Shown one piece after another: positions 15,785 to 23,859 of a stretch of DNA of 64,000 bases. Below the pieces are notes generated by a model that was not told the DNA's origin, ran no database searches, and saw only the letters and a program-made list of their open reading frames with translations. The DNA is taken from positions 930,001-994,000 of the forward strand of contig OZ220224.1 in assembly GCA_964291485.2 (NCBI GenBank), given 5' to 3'. Both the position numbers and the translations under genes were made by a program. Numbering within the stretch: position 1 is the stretch's first letter; the number at the start of each line of letters is the position of its first letter. This DNA is from Kistimonas sp964291485. GTDB lineage: Bacteria > Pseudomonadota > Gammaproteobacteria > Pseudomonadales > Endozoicomonadaceae.

Positions 15785-16249
15785 ATGCCATTCAGGAATG
15801 TAAACTATAAAAAGAGAATGTCTGTGTATCACCGCTATTTCAGTGAGCTGGAGGGCTTTTCCGATCAGGCAAAAGTTCAGCTCCATGAAGTTATTGATCA
15901 TTTGTCGTTTAATGATGTCGGGCTGATTCCTGTGATTACTCAAGATGCAGAAAACCATGCGGTGTTAATGATGGCATGGATGAATCGAGAGGCATTGGAG
16001 ATAACGTTGCAGACCGGTCGAATGACGTACTGGTCAAGAAGTCGACAAAAGTTATGGAAAAAGGGAGAGAGCAGTGGACATCTCCAGACACTGGTATCCA
16101 TAAATGTGGACTGTGATGGTGATTCTATTTTATGCCGGGTACGCCAGTTCGGCTCAGCTTGTCACACCTACAGAAAGACATGCTTCTATCTGGAAGTCGA
16201 TCGCGAAGAACAGACTGTCACTGTTTTGGGTGATGGTTTTTCTAAATGA
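15785..16249 (+). CDS. hisI: Phosphoribosyl-AMP cyclohydrolase
   Basis: HisI opens the ring of phosphoribosyl-AMP in histidine biosynthesis. The protein has 154 residues and a single HisI domain with no fused HisE. Typical motifs are VLMMAWMNREALEITL, TYWSRSRQKLWKKGE and SSGHLQ. The zinc-binding cysteines are present in VDCDGD, SACHTY and KTCFY. The gene lies 46 bases after the transporter of the putative zinc locus and is not beside other his genes. HisI paralogues are known members of Zur regulons. Unlike a zinc-sparing substitute, this copy keeps its zinc ligands. An alternative ATG is at 15821. Confidence 0.88.
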   Translation: MPFRNVNYKKRMSVYHRYFSELEGFSDQAKVQLHEVIDHLSFNDVGLIPVITQDAENHAVLMMAWMNREALEITLQTGRMTYWSRSRQKLWKKGESSGHLQTLVSINVDCDGDSILCRVRQFGSACHTYRKTCFYLEVDREEQTVTVLGDGFSK

Positions 16250-16370
16250 CAACCACGCTGATACAAAGTGCACTCATTGTTAATGAGGGAGTTTAAGGTA
16301 GGGGGATTTGCGTATAAAAGGTCAGCGGATTGACCGGTTATCTAATGCGTTGATCTCCAGAGATAATGAA

Positions 16371-16432
16371 AGGGTTACCGATTTAGAAAGAAGGTGACTT
16401 CACTGAAATCTAAATCACAAAAGGGTAACCCC
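16371..16432. terminator. Large inverted repeat between convergent hisI and parE
   Basis: The arms AGGGTTACC plus GATTTAG (16371-16386) and CTAAATC plus GGGTAACCCT (16410-16432) are complementary, apart from a six-base bulge. An inner GTGA/TCAC pair sits at the tip. The element lies between two converging genes without a strong U-tract, so it may act as a bidirectional terminator or be a mobile palindromic repeat. Confidence 0.5.
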
Positions 16433-16444
16433 TATGATTCACAG

Positions 16445-18334
16445 TTAGGCAATCTCTATAAGATTACCCTTTGTTTCGAGCCAGGATTTACGGTCAGACG
16501 CCCGCTTCTTCGCCAGCATCATATCCATGATCTGCCGGGTCATGAACATGTCCTCGTTGGTTAGCTGAACCAGGCGACGAGTGTCTTGGGACATGGTGGT
16601 CTCACGCAGCTGCAGCGGGTTCATCTCACCCAGCCCCTTGAATCGCTGCACGTTGATCTTTCCGCGTTTCTTCTCGGCCTTCAGGCGCTCCAACACCCCA
16701 TCCTTTTCCGCATCATCCAACGCGTAATAGACTTCCTTGCCGATATCGATCCGGTACAGCGGCGGCATCGCTACATAGATATGCCCTTTGTCGACCAGCG
16801 GACGGAAATGCTGCAGGAACAGCGCGCAGAGCAGGGTGGCGATGTGCAGGCCGTCGGAGTCCGCATCGGCGAGGATGCAGATCTTGCCGTAGCGCAGGCC
16901 ACTGATGTCGTCGGAACCCGGGTCAACACCCAGTGCGACGGAAATGTCATGTATCTCCTGGGAGGAGAGCACTTCGCTGGAATCCACTTCCCAGGTGTTC
17001 AGGATCTTGCCGCGCAGGGGCATGATGGCCTGGTATTCCCGGTCGCGGGCCTGCTTGGCGGAACCGCCCGCCGAGTCCCCTTCCACCAGGAACAGTTCGG
17101 TGCGTGAGACATCCTGGCTGGAGCAGTCCGCCAGCTTGCCGGGCAGCGCCGGGCCCTGGGTGACTTTCTTACGTGCGACTTTCTTCGCCTTGCGCATCCG
17201 GCGCTGGGCATTGCTGATGCACAGTTCTGCCAGCAGTTCTGCCAAGTCAGTATGCTGGTTTAGCCAGAGGCTGAAGGCATCTTTCACGGCGCCGGAAACA
17301 AACGCCGCACATTCCCGGGAGGATAGGCGTTCCTTGGTCTGGCCGGAGAACTGCGGGTCGGCCAGCTTGGCGGAGAGCACGTAGCTACACCGTTCCCAGA
17401 TGTCGTCCGGCGAGAGTTTTACACCACGCGGCAGCAGGCTGCGGTATTCGCAGAATTCCCGCATCGCTTCCAGCAGGCCGGTACGCAGGCCGTTGACGTG
17501 GGTACCGCCCTGGGCGGTGGGAATCAGGTTGACGTAGGATTCGGTAGTCAGTTCGCCGCCTTCCGGCAGCCAGACCACGGCCCAGTCCACGGCTTCGGTA
17601 TCGCCAGTCAGGTTGCCGGTGAACGGGTGCAGGGGCAGCAGTTCGTAACCTTCGCAGGCGGCTTTCAGGTAATCGACCAGGCCGTCTTCGTAATGCCAGG
17701 TGGTGGTGTCGCCCGCGATCAGGTCCTTGAATTCCACCTTCAGGCCGGGGCAGAGCACCGCCTTGGCGCGCAGCACATGTTTGAGCTTGCTGACGGAAAA
17801 CTTGGGGGAATCAAAATAGCTGGCGTCTGGCCAGAAGCGGACGGTTGTGCCGGTGTTGCGCTTGCCGCAGGTATCGATGATGTCCAGCTCGGTGCGCTTG
17901 TGGCCATCCGCAAAGCCGATGGTGTACACCTGTCCGCCGCGGCGGATGGTGATATCGAGCCGCGTGGAGAGGGCGTTCACAACGGAAACACCCACACCGT
18001 GCAGACCACCGGAGAACTGGTAGTTCTTGTTGGAGAACTTACCGCCGGCATGTAGGCGGGTCAGGATCAATTCCACGCCGGAAACCTGGTGCACCGGGTG
18101 AATGTCCACCGGCATACCGCGGCCATTATCGGTCACTTCCAGCGACTGGTCCGGATGCAAGATGACCGTGATCTCACTGGCGTGGCCTGCGAGCGCCTCA
18201 TCGACACTGTTGTCGATGACTTCCTGGGCGAGGTGGTTGGGCCGGGTGGTGTCCGTATACATGCCCGGGCGCTTGCGCACCGGGTCAAGCCCGCTCAGAA
18301 CCTCAATGGATTCCGCTGTGTAATCGTTACGCAT
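16445..18334 (-). CDS. parE: DNA topoisomerase IV subunit B
   Basis: ParE is the ATPase subunit of topoisomerase IV, which decatenates daughter chromosomes together with ParC. The 629-residue length is normal. The GHKL ATPase domain shows QEVIDNSVDEALAG, DNGRGMPVDIHP and GGLHGVGVSVVNALS. The TOPRIM domain shows ELFLVEGDSAGGSA, PLRGKILN and DADSDGLH. AGGG lies five bases before the ATG. parC, which often follows parE, is not downstream; the zinc locus lies there in the opposite orientation. yqiA, a common upstream neighbour, is 15 kb away on the same strand. Confidence 0.98.
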   Translation of the reverse strand: MRNDYTAESIEVLSGLDPVRKRPGMYTDTTRPNHLAQEVIDNSVDEALAGHASEITVILHPDQSLEVTDNGRGMPVDIHPVHQVSGVELILTRLHAGGKFSNKNYQFSGGLHGVGVSVVNALSTRLDITIRRGGQVYTIGFADGHKRTELDIIDTCGKRNTGTTVRFWPDASYFDSPKFSVSKLKHVLRAKAVLCPGLKVEFKDLIAGDTTTWHYEDGLVDYLKAACEGYELLPLHPFTGNLTGDTEAVDWAVVWLPEGGELTTESYVNLIPTAQGGTHVNGLRTGLLEAMREFCEYRSLLPRGVKLSPDDIWERCSYVLSAKLADPQFSGQTKERLSSRECAAFVSGAVKDAFSLWLNQHTDLAELLAELCISNAQRRMRKAKKVARKKVTQGPALPGKLADCSSQDVSRTELFLVEGDSAGGSAKQARDREYQAIMPLRGKILNTWEVDSSEVLSSQEIHDISVALGVDPGSDDISGLRYGKICILADADSDGLHIATLLCALFLQHFRPLVDKGHIYVAMPPLYRIDIGKEVYYALDDAEKDGVLERLKAEKKRGKINVQRFKGLGEMNPLQLRETTMSQDTRRLVQLTNEDMFMTRQIMDMMLAKKRASDRKSWLETKGNLIEIA

Positions 18335-18546
18335 GGTTTCCCTGTACCGAAGTCAAACCTGTAATGCCTGCCGACGTGATGATGGTCGGTTACTGCAAAA
18401 TATCACAGTCTATCAAAAAGGGGAGCGTGGGGTTATCCCTGATACTATTTGACTCACTGGTGGCCTAAAACGGGCCTGATTCTGCCAGTCATGAATAGAT
18501 TAGCGGCTCAGTTATGTATCGATGTTTTACATCGTGTTTGTAGCAT

Positions 18547-19380
18547 TTAGAAATGCCTGGCATCCAGTGATGGGAAGCTAGTACCGGCAGTGCGCGGGCT
18601 CTGAATCCAGAGGCGAACTGATCTTTTGGCGGCTTGCATGGTATCAGGCGACTTGACAGTTTGTTGTTCAATTAACCTTCGCAGAAACACCCGCTCCTCA
18701 TGGGTGCCGGTTAACACTGCAGCGTGACGACATAGCAGCAGAGATTTGCTCAGGTTGTATTCGTCGGTTCTGCTATTCATCGGGTAACGAACTGCAACCT
18801 CCGCAAGCTCAATAAACTCACCGAAGAGAAGATCGGAGCGATAGTACGTCATGAGTTCAGCTTCATTTCTGAAGGCACATAATTGCCGGTCATATGACGT
18901 GCAAGGGTTGTACTCGGCAGGGAACCATTGCCAGCTCCAGTGCCCCACTTTACAGCGAAGTTCTCGGAGTTCATCAACAGGCGAGGGGTTGGTATGGCAT
19001 CGAGTTTCCCAGATCTTCCAATGGGTTTCTGTCCAGTCCGATTGGTTATCAAATCTGGGAATCCTGTCAGATTCTGCGACCTGGGAGGGGCGTGTCATTA
19101 CTGCAAATTCCTGCCATCGTCTGTTTCTGACCCTGGTAGTTGGTTCTCTGGTGGTTGGTTCTCTGGCAGTTGGTTCAATGGCTGTAGTTTGGATTTGCCG
19201 CTGGCTCAGCTCTGTTGTCGCAGCGTGACTTTCGTGTTGCTGCCCGTTTTGAAGTGGCTCATTGGCTTGATGTTGTCTTACACATCGGCAGCAGAAAATA
19301 CAGATCAGTACATCAACCACAGCCTGAAAACAGGTCCGCAGAAAGGATGTTATAGTCGATATGGCGGAACTCCTGGCCAT
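18547..19380 (-). CDS. Orphan protein with Cys-rich hydrophobic N-terminus
   Basis: I do not recognise this 277-residue protein. Its N-terminus (residues 8-33) is hydrophobic and carries a cysteine run (LICIFCCRCVRQ), which could be a membrane anchor or, in a host cell, a lipidation site. Residues 66-84 contain a short tandem repeat (EPTAREPTTREPTTR), encoded by an imperfect repeat of about 15 bases. The remainder is Trp- and Arg-rich with several helical segments (GEFIELAEVAVRY, LSLLLCRHAAVL-like). AGGAGG about nine bases before the ATG supports the start. There is no operon partner. It could be a secreted effector, but no known domain supports this. Confidence 0.65.
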   Translation of the reverse strand: MARSSAISTITSFLRTCFQAVVDVLICIFCCRCVRQHQANEPLQNGQQHESHAATTELSQRQIQTTAIEPTAREPTTREPTTRVRNRRWQEFAVMTRPSQVAESDRIPRFDNQSDWTETHWKIWETRCHTNPSPVDELRELRCKVGHWSWQWFPAEYNPCTSYDRQLCAFRNEAELMTYYRSDLLFGEFIELAEVAVRYPMNSRTDEYNLSKSLLLCRHAAVLTGTHEERVFLRRLIEQQTVKSPDTMQAAKRSVRLWIQSPRTAGTSFPSLDARHF

Positions 19381-19721
19381 AGTGCTGTTCCTCCTCGACT
19401 TTCACTATGCATGTTCTGTTATGAAAAAAGATGCTCTATGTCCTGTACTTCCAATAACAGGATATTTTGACGGGTGTTTATACTCAGACCACTGTAAGTG
19501 GGGATAGTTTCCTGTTCGTGCGGTTAGTGTGCTGGGTCGGGGGAACGGTTATCAGCCATCACCAGAGAGCCTGACAATGTTCAGGTAGCGGGTATGCGCT
19601 GATAACCCGCTTTATTGGGGGCTGGAGCCCGGCAATCTGCGGAAAAGGTACTAACTAACGTACTGACGTGTTTTGGGCATGTCTCACCGGTATTGTTGGT
19701 TTTGGCGGGTACGAATACGGT
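19381..19721. other. Intergenic region between orphan gene and DJ-1 family gene
   Basis: This is 341 bases without a supported gene. It holds two small hairpins, CCTGA/TCAGG near 19570-19585 and AGCGGGT/ACCCGCT at 19587-19611, the latter followed by TTATT on the plus strand. The second could be a weak terminator, but no plus-strand gene lies upstream of it. Confidence 0.4.
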
Positions 19722-20402
19722 TCAATCAACGAGTTTTTTCAGAACCGCTTTCGCCACCGCTTCGGAAGATGCCGGGTTTTGGCCGGTGATCAGTACTCCA
19801 TCGGTTACCGCGTGTGACTGCCAGTCCTCAGCACGGGTGTAACGGGCTCCCTTGGCTTTTAGTGCGTCTTCCAGCAGGAAGGGCACTACGTTTGTCAGTT
19901 GAACCGCCTCTTCTTCCGTGTTGCTGAATCCTGTGACCATTCGGTCTTTGATCAGTGGAGTGCCGTCAGGGGCGCAGGTGTTGATCAGAACGGCCGGGGC
20001 GTGGCACACCGCAGACACCGGCTTGCCGGCTGCAGCCAGGGTTTCGATCAGTTGGATGGAATCAGCATCACGGGTGAGATCCCAGAGCGGACCATGGCCG
20101 CCGGGGTAAAAAACCGCATTGAAATCGTCCGCTGAAACCGTTGCCAGTTTCACTGTGTTGGCGAGTTGCGACTGGCTTTCTGTATCGTTGTTGAAACGTT
20201 CGGTGGCCGGTGTCTGGAAATCCGGCTCGGCACTTTTGGGATCAAGCGGTGGCTGGCCGCCGAGTGGAGAGGCAAGGGTGATCGTAGCGCCGGCATCCTT
20301 GAAGACATAGTAAGGTGCGGCAAACTCTTCGAGCCAGAAGCCGGTTCTGGCGCCGGTGTCGCCGAGCTGATCGTGCGAGGTGAGTACCATCAGAATGTTC
20401 AT
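19722..20402 (-). CDS. DJ-1/PfpI family protein (type 1 glutamine amidotransferase fold)
   Basis: This protein of about 226 residues belongs to the DJ-1/PfpI superfamily, whose members act as glyoxalases, deglycases, chaperones or amidases. The nucleophile elbow is SAVCHAPAVL with the reactive cysteine. FYPGGHGPLWDL and GFSNTEEEAVQLTNVVPFLL are typical of the HchA-like branch. The ATG at 20402 is preferred over 20441 because AAGGAGA lies six bases upstream and the usual N-terminus is NILMVLTSH. It lies 29 bases after the GNAT gene on the same strand and is probably cotranscribed with it. Confidence 0.87.
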   Translation of the reverse strand: MNILMVLTSHDQLGDTGARTGFWLEEFAAPYYVFKDAGATITLASPLGGQPPLDPKSAEPDFQTPATERFNNDTESQSQLANTVKLATVSADDFNAVFYPGGHGPLWDLTRDADSIQLIETLAAAGKPVSAVCHAPAVLINTCAPDGTPLIKDRMVTGFSNTEEEAVQLTNVVPFLLEDALKAKGARYTRAEDWQSHAVTDGVLITGQNPASSEAVAKAVLKKLVD

Positions 20403-20431
20403 CACGGAGTCTCCTTGCTGGATGCTGTTTA

Positions 20432-20914
20432 CTACAACCATTTATACATGACCAGCGCATCCACGTACCCCTTGGTCGGGTGGTTGAAGGCGCGGGGCAG
20501 ACGACCGACAGTTTCAAATCCCAGTTTCTGCCACAGGCGGACGGCACCGCTGTTGCTGGAGGCCACAAAGTTAAACTGCATGGCTTTATAGCCCATGTTG
20601 CGAGCGACGGTTTGGGAATGCTCGCACATGGCTGTTGCCAACCCGCGACCGCGGGCGGCGGATGACACCATATAGCCGCAGTTGCAGACATGGTCACCGG
20701 GGCCGGCCTGATTGGTTTTTATATAGTAGGTGCCGAGGATTACGCCATTGTCGTCTGCCACCCAGGTTTGCCGGGGGGCTGATATCCAGAGGCGGAAGGC
20801 TTCATCGCGGCTGGTATCCGTTGGGTAAGCGTAGGTATCACCAGCGGCTGCCACTTCGCTGAAGATGGGCCAGATGGCATCGAAATCGTTGTCGATTGCC
20901 TGTCGGATAATCAT
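20432..20914 (-). CDS. GNAT family N-acetyltransferase
   Basis: This 160-residue acetyltransferase starts IIRQAIDNDFDAIWPIFSEV and has the acetyl-CoA binding motif A as VSSAARGRGLATAMCEHSQ, followed by the NSGAVRLWQKLGFETVG motif B. It resembles YhhY/phosphinothricin-type GNAT enzymes that acetylate small amines or amino-acid analogues; the substrate is unknown. It lies immediately upstream of the DJ-1 family gene in the same orientation. Confidence 0.88.
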   Translation of the reverse strand: MIIRQAIDNDFDAIWPIFSEVAAAGDTYAYPTDTSRDEAFRLWISAPRQTWVADDNGVILGTYYIKTNQAGPGDHVCNCGYMVSSAARGRGLATAMCEHSQTVARNMGYKAMQFNFVASSNSGAVRLWQKLGFETVGRLPRAFNHPTKGYVDALVMYKWL

Positions 20915-21064
20915 TGTTCTGGGGCTGCCTGTTTAGTGTGGCCAGTTTGCGTTGTTTACGGGGCGCGTCCGGTGCTCAATGCAAAGGCTCAGTCTTCACG
21001 TCCCCTTGCGTTTGCCGCATCCATGGCCACTTGAGAATGTCATGTTTTCAGGCGGCCAACCGCC

Positions 21065-21481
21065 TTAGCTTTTCGGTTCAATTTTGGTGATGGTGCCCTG
21101 TGCTATGGCCACCAGTCGTGCTCCTTCACCTTCCTGATGTGCATAAATCTCGCACTGGCAAACCGCCTGCCGTTTTCCGGAGGACAATACCTTGGCTTTG
21201 GCGACCAGCTTGTTGCCTATGGCCGGGCGAAGGTAGTTGATCTTGTACTCTGAGGTAACACAATTCATCAGTAACGTGCCACCGGCAAAGGTCAGGGCGT
21301 TGTCGGCCAGATAACTCAGTACGCCACCGTGCACAAACCCATGCTGCTGTTTGAATGTGTCCTGAATCGTCAGGGACAGAACAACGGAGCCGGGGCCGAG
21401 TTCATCAAGCTCTGTTCCCAGGAACTGGCTGAAAGGCTGGGTGTTCAGGATATTGCGACCAATCTCGGTGTAATCGTTCAT
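21065..21481 (-). CDS. PaaI family hotdog thioesterase
   Basis: This 138-residue single hotdog-fold domain has the family motif HGFVHGGVLSYLADNALTFA (His-Gly-Gly at the active site). The family hydrolyses acyl-CoA thioesters, often aryl or medium-chain. The C-terminal sheet (CQCEIYAHQEG) is complete and the length is normal. It follows the LysE-type exporter gene by 21 bases on the same strand, so the two are likely cotranscribed, although a functional link is not obvious. Confidence 0.87.
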   Translation of the reverse strand: MNDYTEIGRNILNTQPFSQFLGTELDELGPGSVVLSLTIQDTFKQQHGFVHGGVLSYLADNALTFAGGTLLMNCVTSEYKINYLRPAIGNKLVAKAKVLSSGKRQAVCQCEIYAHQEGEGARLVAIAQGTITKIEPKS

Positions 21482-21502
21482 TGTTCTACCTCTTGGGAAC
21501 GA

Positions 21503-22138
21503 TCAGGCGGATGCCCGGGTACTGGACAGGATCAGGCCGGCGGTGATAAACACACCACCGGTGATCTTGTTGAAAAAACGTGCCCGGCCGGCTTGCATCA
21601 GCCAGCGGGACGATCTGGCGCCAAGCCAGGCATAAAACAGCAGCCAGGACAGCTCAAGCACTGCAAAGGTGACAACAAACACAATGTATTGTGTCATCAG
21701 GGAAGCCGAGGGGGTAATGAATTGCGGAAATAACGCCGTGAAGAACACAATCGCTTTTGGGTTGCTGGCGCCGACGATAAAACCGCTCAGGAACAGGTTG
21801 CCAGGCTTGCGAGGCATGGAAGACGCTTCACGGTCGTTTATCTCGTAACGTTGCTGTGATGAGGTCAGCGCTCTGATGCCGAGGTAAATCAGGTAAGCGG
21901 CACCGGTCCATTTGATGATGTTGAACGCCAGTTCCGAGGTGGCGACGACAATGCCCAGCCCGGTGAATGAGAGTGTTATGATACCCGTGATGGCCGTCAG
22001 GCTACCCAGCGCCGTATAGATGGCGGACCTGAAACCTTCGGTTACTGAGGTCGTCAGGCATAACAGTACACTGGGACCCGGAGAAGCGGTCAAGATCAGA
22101 ATGGCCAGTGTGTAATAGAGCCAGAGTTCGGGCGTCAT
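21503..22138 (-). CDS. LysE/RhtB family amino-acid exporter
   Basis: This 211-residue inner-membrane protein has six predicted helices. The N-terminus TPELWLYYTLAILILTASPG includes the conserved PGP, and GAAYLIYLGIRAL and SGFIVGASNPKAIVFFTALFP are diagnostic of the LysE/RhtB translocators that export amino acids such as homoserine, threonine or lysine. AAGGAG seven bases before the ATG supports the start. The substrate cannot be assigned. Confidence 0.9.
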   Translation of the reverse strand: MTPELWLYYTLAILILTASPGPSVLLCLTTSVTEGFRSAIYTALGSLTAITGIITLSFTGLGIVVATSELAFNIIKWTGAAYLIYLGIRALTSSQQRYEINDREASSMPRKPGNLFLSGFIVGASNPKAIVFFTALFPQFITPSASLMTQYIVFVVTFAVLELSWLLFYAWLGARSSRWLMQAGRARFFNKITGGVFITAGLILSSTRASA

Positions 22139-22194
22139 GGCAGACTCCTTAACATCCTTCGTTTGATCTTATCCCGAGAGCGCATAACTCCTGC

Positions 22195-22659
22195 TCAGAC
22201 CAAAGCATTACTGGGGGCAGGGAAGGGTTTGGCGAAGGTAAAAGCTTCAGGACTGGATCCCCGGGCTTTCAGTGTTTCGAGTGCAGCCTTGGCTTTGTCG
22301 ATCGACGGTATGTGACCTTTGGGAACCCACCAAAGTGCCAGCGTGGGGCCGGTCATTTTCTCAAACCAGTTTTTTTTGTTTTTCAGCACCGTCAGGTGGT
22401 CGCCTGCATAAACATAGGTTTTCAGGGCATCCAGTGATTCCCAGACCGAGATATTGACGATAATGCGCTCGTCATCAAAGACCTGCAGCGCTGTGGCGTC
22501 ACCGTCGTCGGTTTGCAGGCGCCAGACAAACCCAGGACTGTTGTCCGCCAGTGCATTGATGGCATCCAGTTGGTCGACGAATCCTTGCATGACCGGGTTA
22601 TTCAGCGGTGCCTTGGCCATGGCAATGTTGATCTGGGCGAGATGGTATGAATCCGACAT
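22195..22659 (-). CDS. DUF3291 domain-containing protein
   Basis: This 154-residue protein of the DUF3291 family, a dimeric alpha/beta-barrel related to monooxygenase-like folds, has no established reaction. Family features are YHLAQINIAMAKAPL at the start, NISVWESLDALKTYVYAG in the middle and LALWWVPKGHIPS near the end. The start at 22659 (MSDSYHLAQ) is preferred because AGGAG lies five bases upstream. The longer frame to 22689 adds ten unlikely residues. It is monocistronic or loosely linked to the LysE gene. Confidence 0.82.
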   Translation of the reverse strand: MSDSYHLAQINIAMAKAPLNNPVMQGFVDQLDAINALADNSPGFVWRLQTDDGDATALQVFDDERIIVNISVWESLDALKTYVYAGDHLTVLKNKKNWFEKMTGPTLALWWVPKGHIPSIDKAKAALETLKARGSSPEAFTFAKPFPAPSNALV

Positions 22660-22764
22660 GCAACTCCTGATGTTCTTGTTGGTATGCATTGCAGTATTTC
22701 CAGCTGCAGGTTTCGCCAGGCAAGTCCTGTGCTGGCGATTTCAGGGTGACACAATCGCGGATTA

Positions 22765-23541
22765 TTACATGATTGCCTTAATGATCAAGGCGTCGAGGGG
22801 AATTTCCAGTTCATCAAACGGTTGCAGGCCTTCATCATAATAGCTGGAATCGACACGCTGGAAACCGCTGGCCAGCAGGGAGGTCTTTATTTCTTCCAGT
22901 GAACGGATATGGAAACCGTAACGGGTGTAGGGAATGGCCTTGAGGCACTGGTCAGAACGCACACCGAAAACGGCGCGTCCGCCGGGTTTGAGCCAGCTTG
23001 CGATCTTCCTGAACAAAGCGTCCAGATCGTCGATGAAGTAGAGCACATTGACGGCCATCACACCGTCAACCGAATGCTCAATAACCGGTGCGGAAAAACT
23101 GTCGTTAGTGAAGATCGTGACAGGGGCAGCTCCCAGACCTGAAAGGTTGTTCCAGGCCTGTTCCACCATTTCAACAGAGGGCTCAAGTGCAATATATTCA
23201 CCGTTTTTTTCCAGGGCGCTAATGAGTGGGCGTGACAGCAGGCCGTTACCGGGGCCAATTTCAACAACGCGTTCCCCTGCGGTTGGCGCAAGAGCTTCAA
23301 TACTGCGTTCAGTGATAAACGCATTGGTTTCGTTCATCTTCTCGGCAATTGCCATGCCCTCTTCTCCACTGGGGCAGGAGAGCTGAATGGCGAGTTTCTG
23401 AAGTTCCTGGTTGTCCAATTGAGCGACCTGATTAAGATTCTGTGGTTTGGGCGTGGTGGGAACGAGATGGTCTGAATGTGTCTCTAAAGTAACCGTCACC
23501 AGCAGTACCACAGCTGAAAACAACAACAGACATTTGACCAT
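22765..23541 (-). CDS. Membrane-anchored or exported class I SAM methyltransferase
   Basis: The Rossmann methyltransferase core is clear. Motif I is VVEIGPGNGLLSRPL, followed by EYIALEPSVEMVEQA, DGVMAVNVLYFIDD and WLKPGGRAVFG. Unusually, it is preceded by a hydrophobic N-terminus (KCLLLFSAVVLLVTVTL) resembling a signal peptide or anchor and then a spacer. I prefer ATG 23541 (MVKCLL). The open frame runs to 23661 but adds a stretch with no family similarity. The substrate is unknown. If the segment is functional, the enzyme would face the periplasm, where SAM is not expected, so it may instead be a cytoplasmic domain on a membrane anchor. Confidence 0.75.
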   Translation of the reverse strand: MVKCLLLFSAVVLLVTVTLETHSDHLVPTTPKPQNLNQVAQLDNQELQKLAIQLSCPSGEEGMAIAEKMNETNAFITERSIEALAPTAGERVVEIGPGNGLLSRPLISALEKNGEYIALEPSVEMVEQAWNNLSGLGAAPVTIFTNDSFSAPVIEHSVDGVMAVNVLYFIDDLDALFRKIASWLKPGGRAVFGVRSDQCLKAIPYTRYGFHIRSLEEIKTSLLASGFQRVDSSYYDEGLQPFDELEIPLDALIIKAIM

Positions 23542-23859
23542 CCTGTGACCCACCAGCTCAAAATAAGCATTACCAACATGAAGATAATAGAATGGAACTT
23601 TGGGTAGCTCTATGTTCGAGCAGCCATTAATGTTTACCGGTGATTCGGCAGGAGACAACACTCTAGCGATGATCTGTTTATGCTACTCACCTGTTTTCTT
23701 TGTCATGCTGGTACTTCTCTTTCTATCCCTTCTCTTTTGTTCTGCTGCTTGAGAGCAGTAGTTATCCAGTCCGATGTGGCAAACCTTCTTTTGTTTACAT
23801 CAAGCGCCTGATAGCAATAGCGTGTAGTGACAGCCTGTTTTAACGCAACGCAAGAAACT

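Noticed and set aside
16586..18055. Several plus-strand frames of 159-185 codons
   Set aside because: They are antisense to parE and show no domain or start signal.
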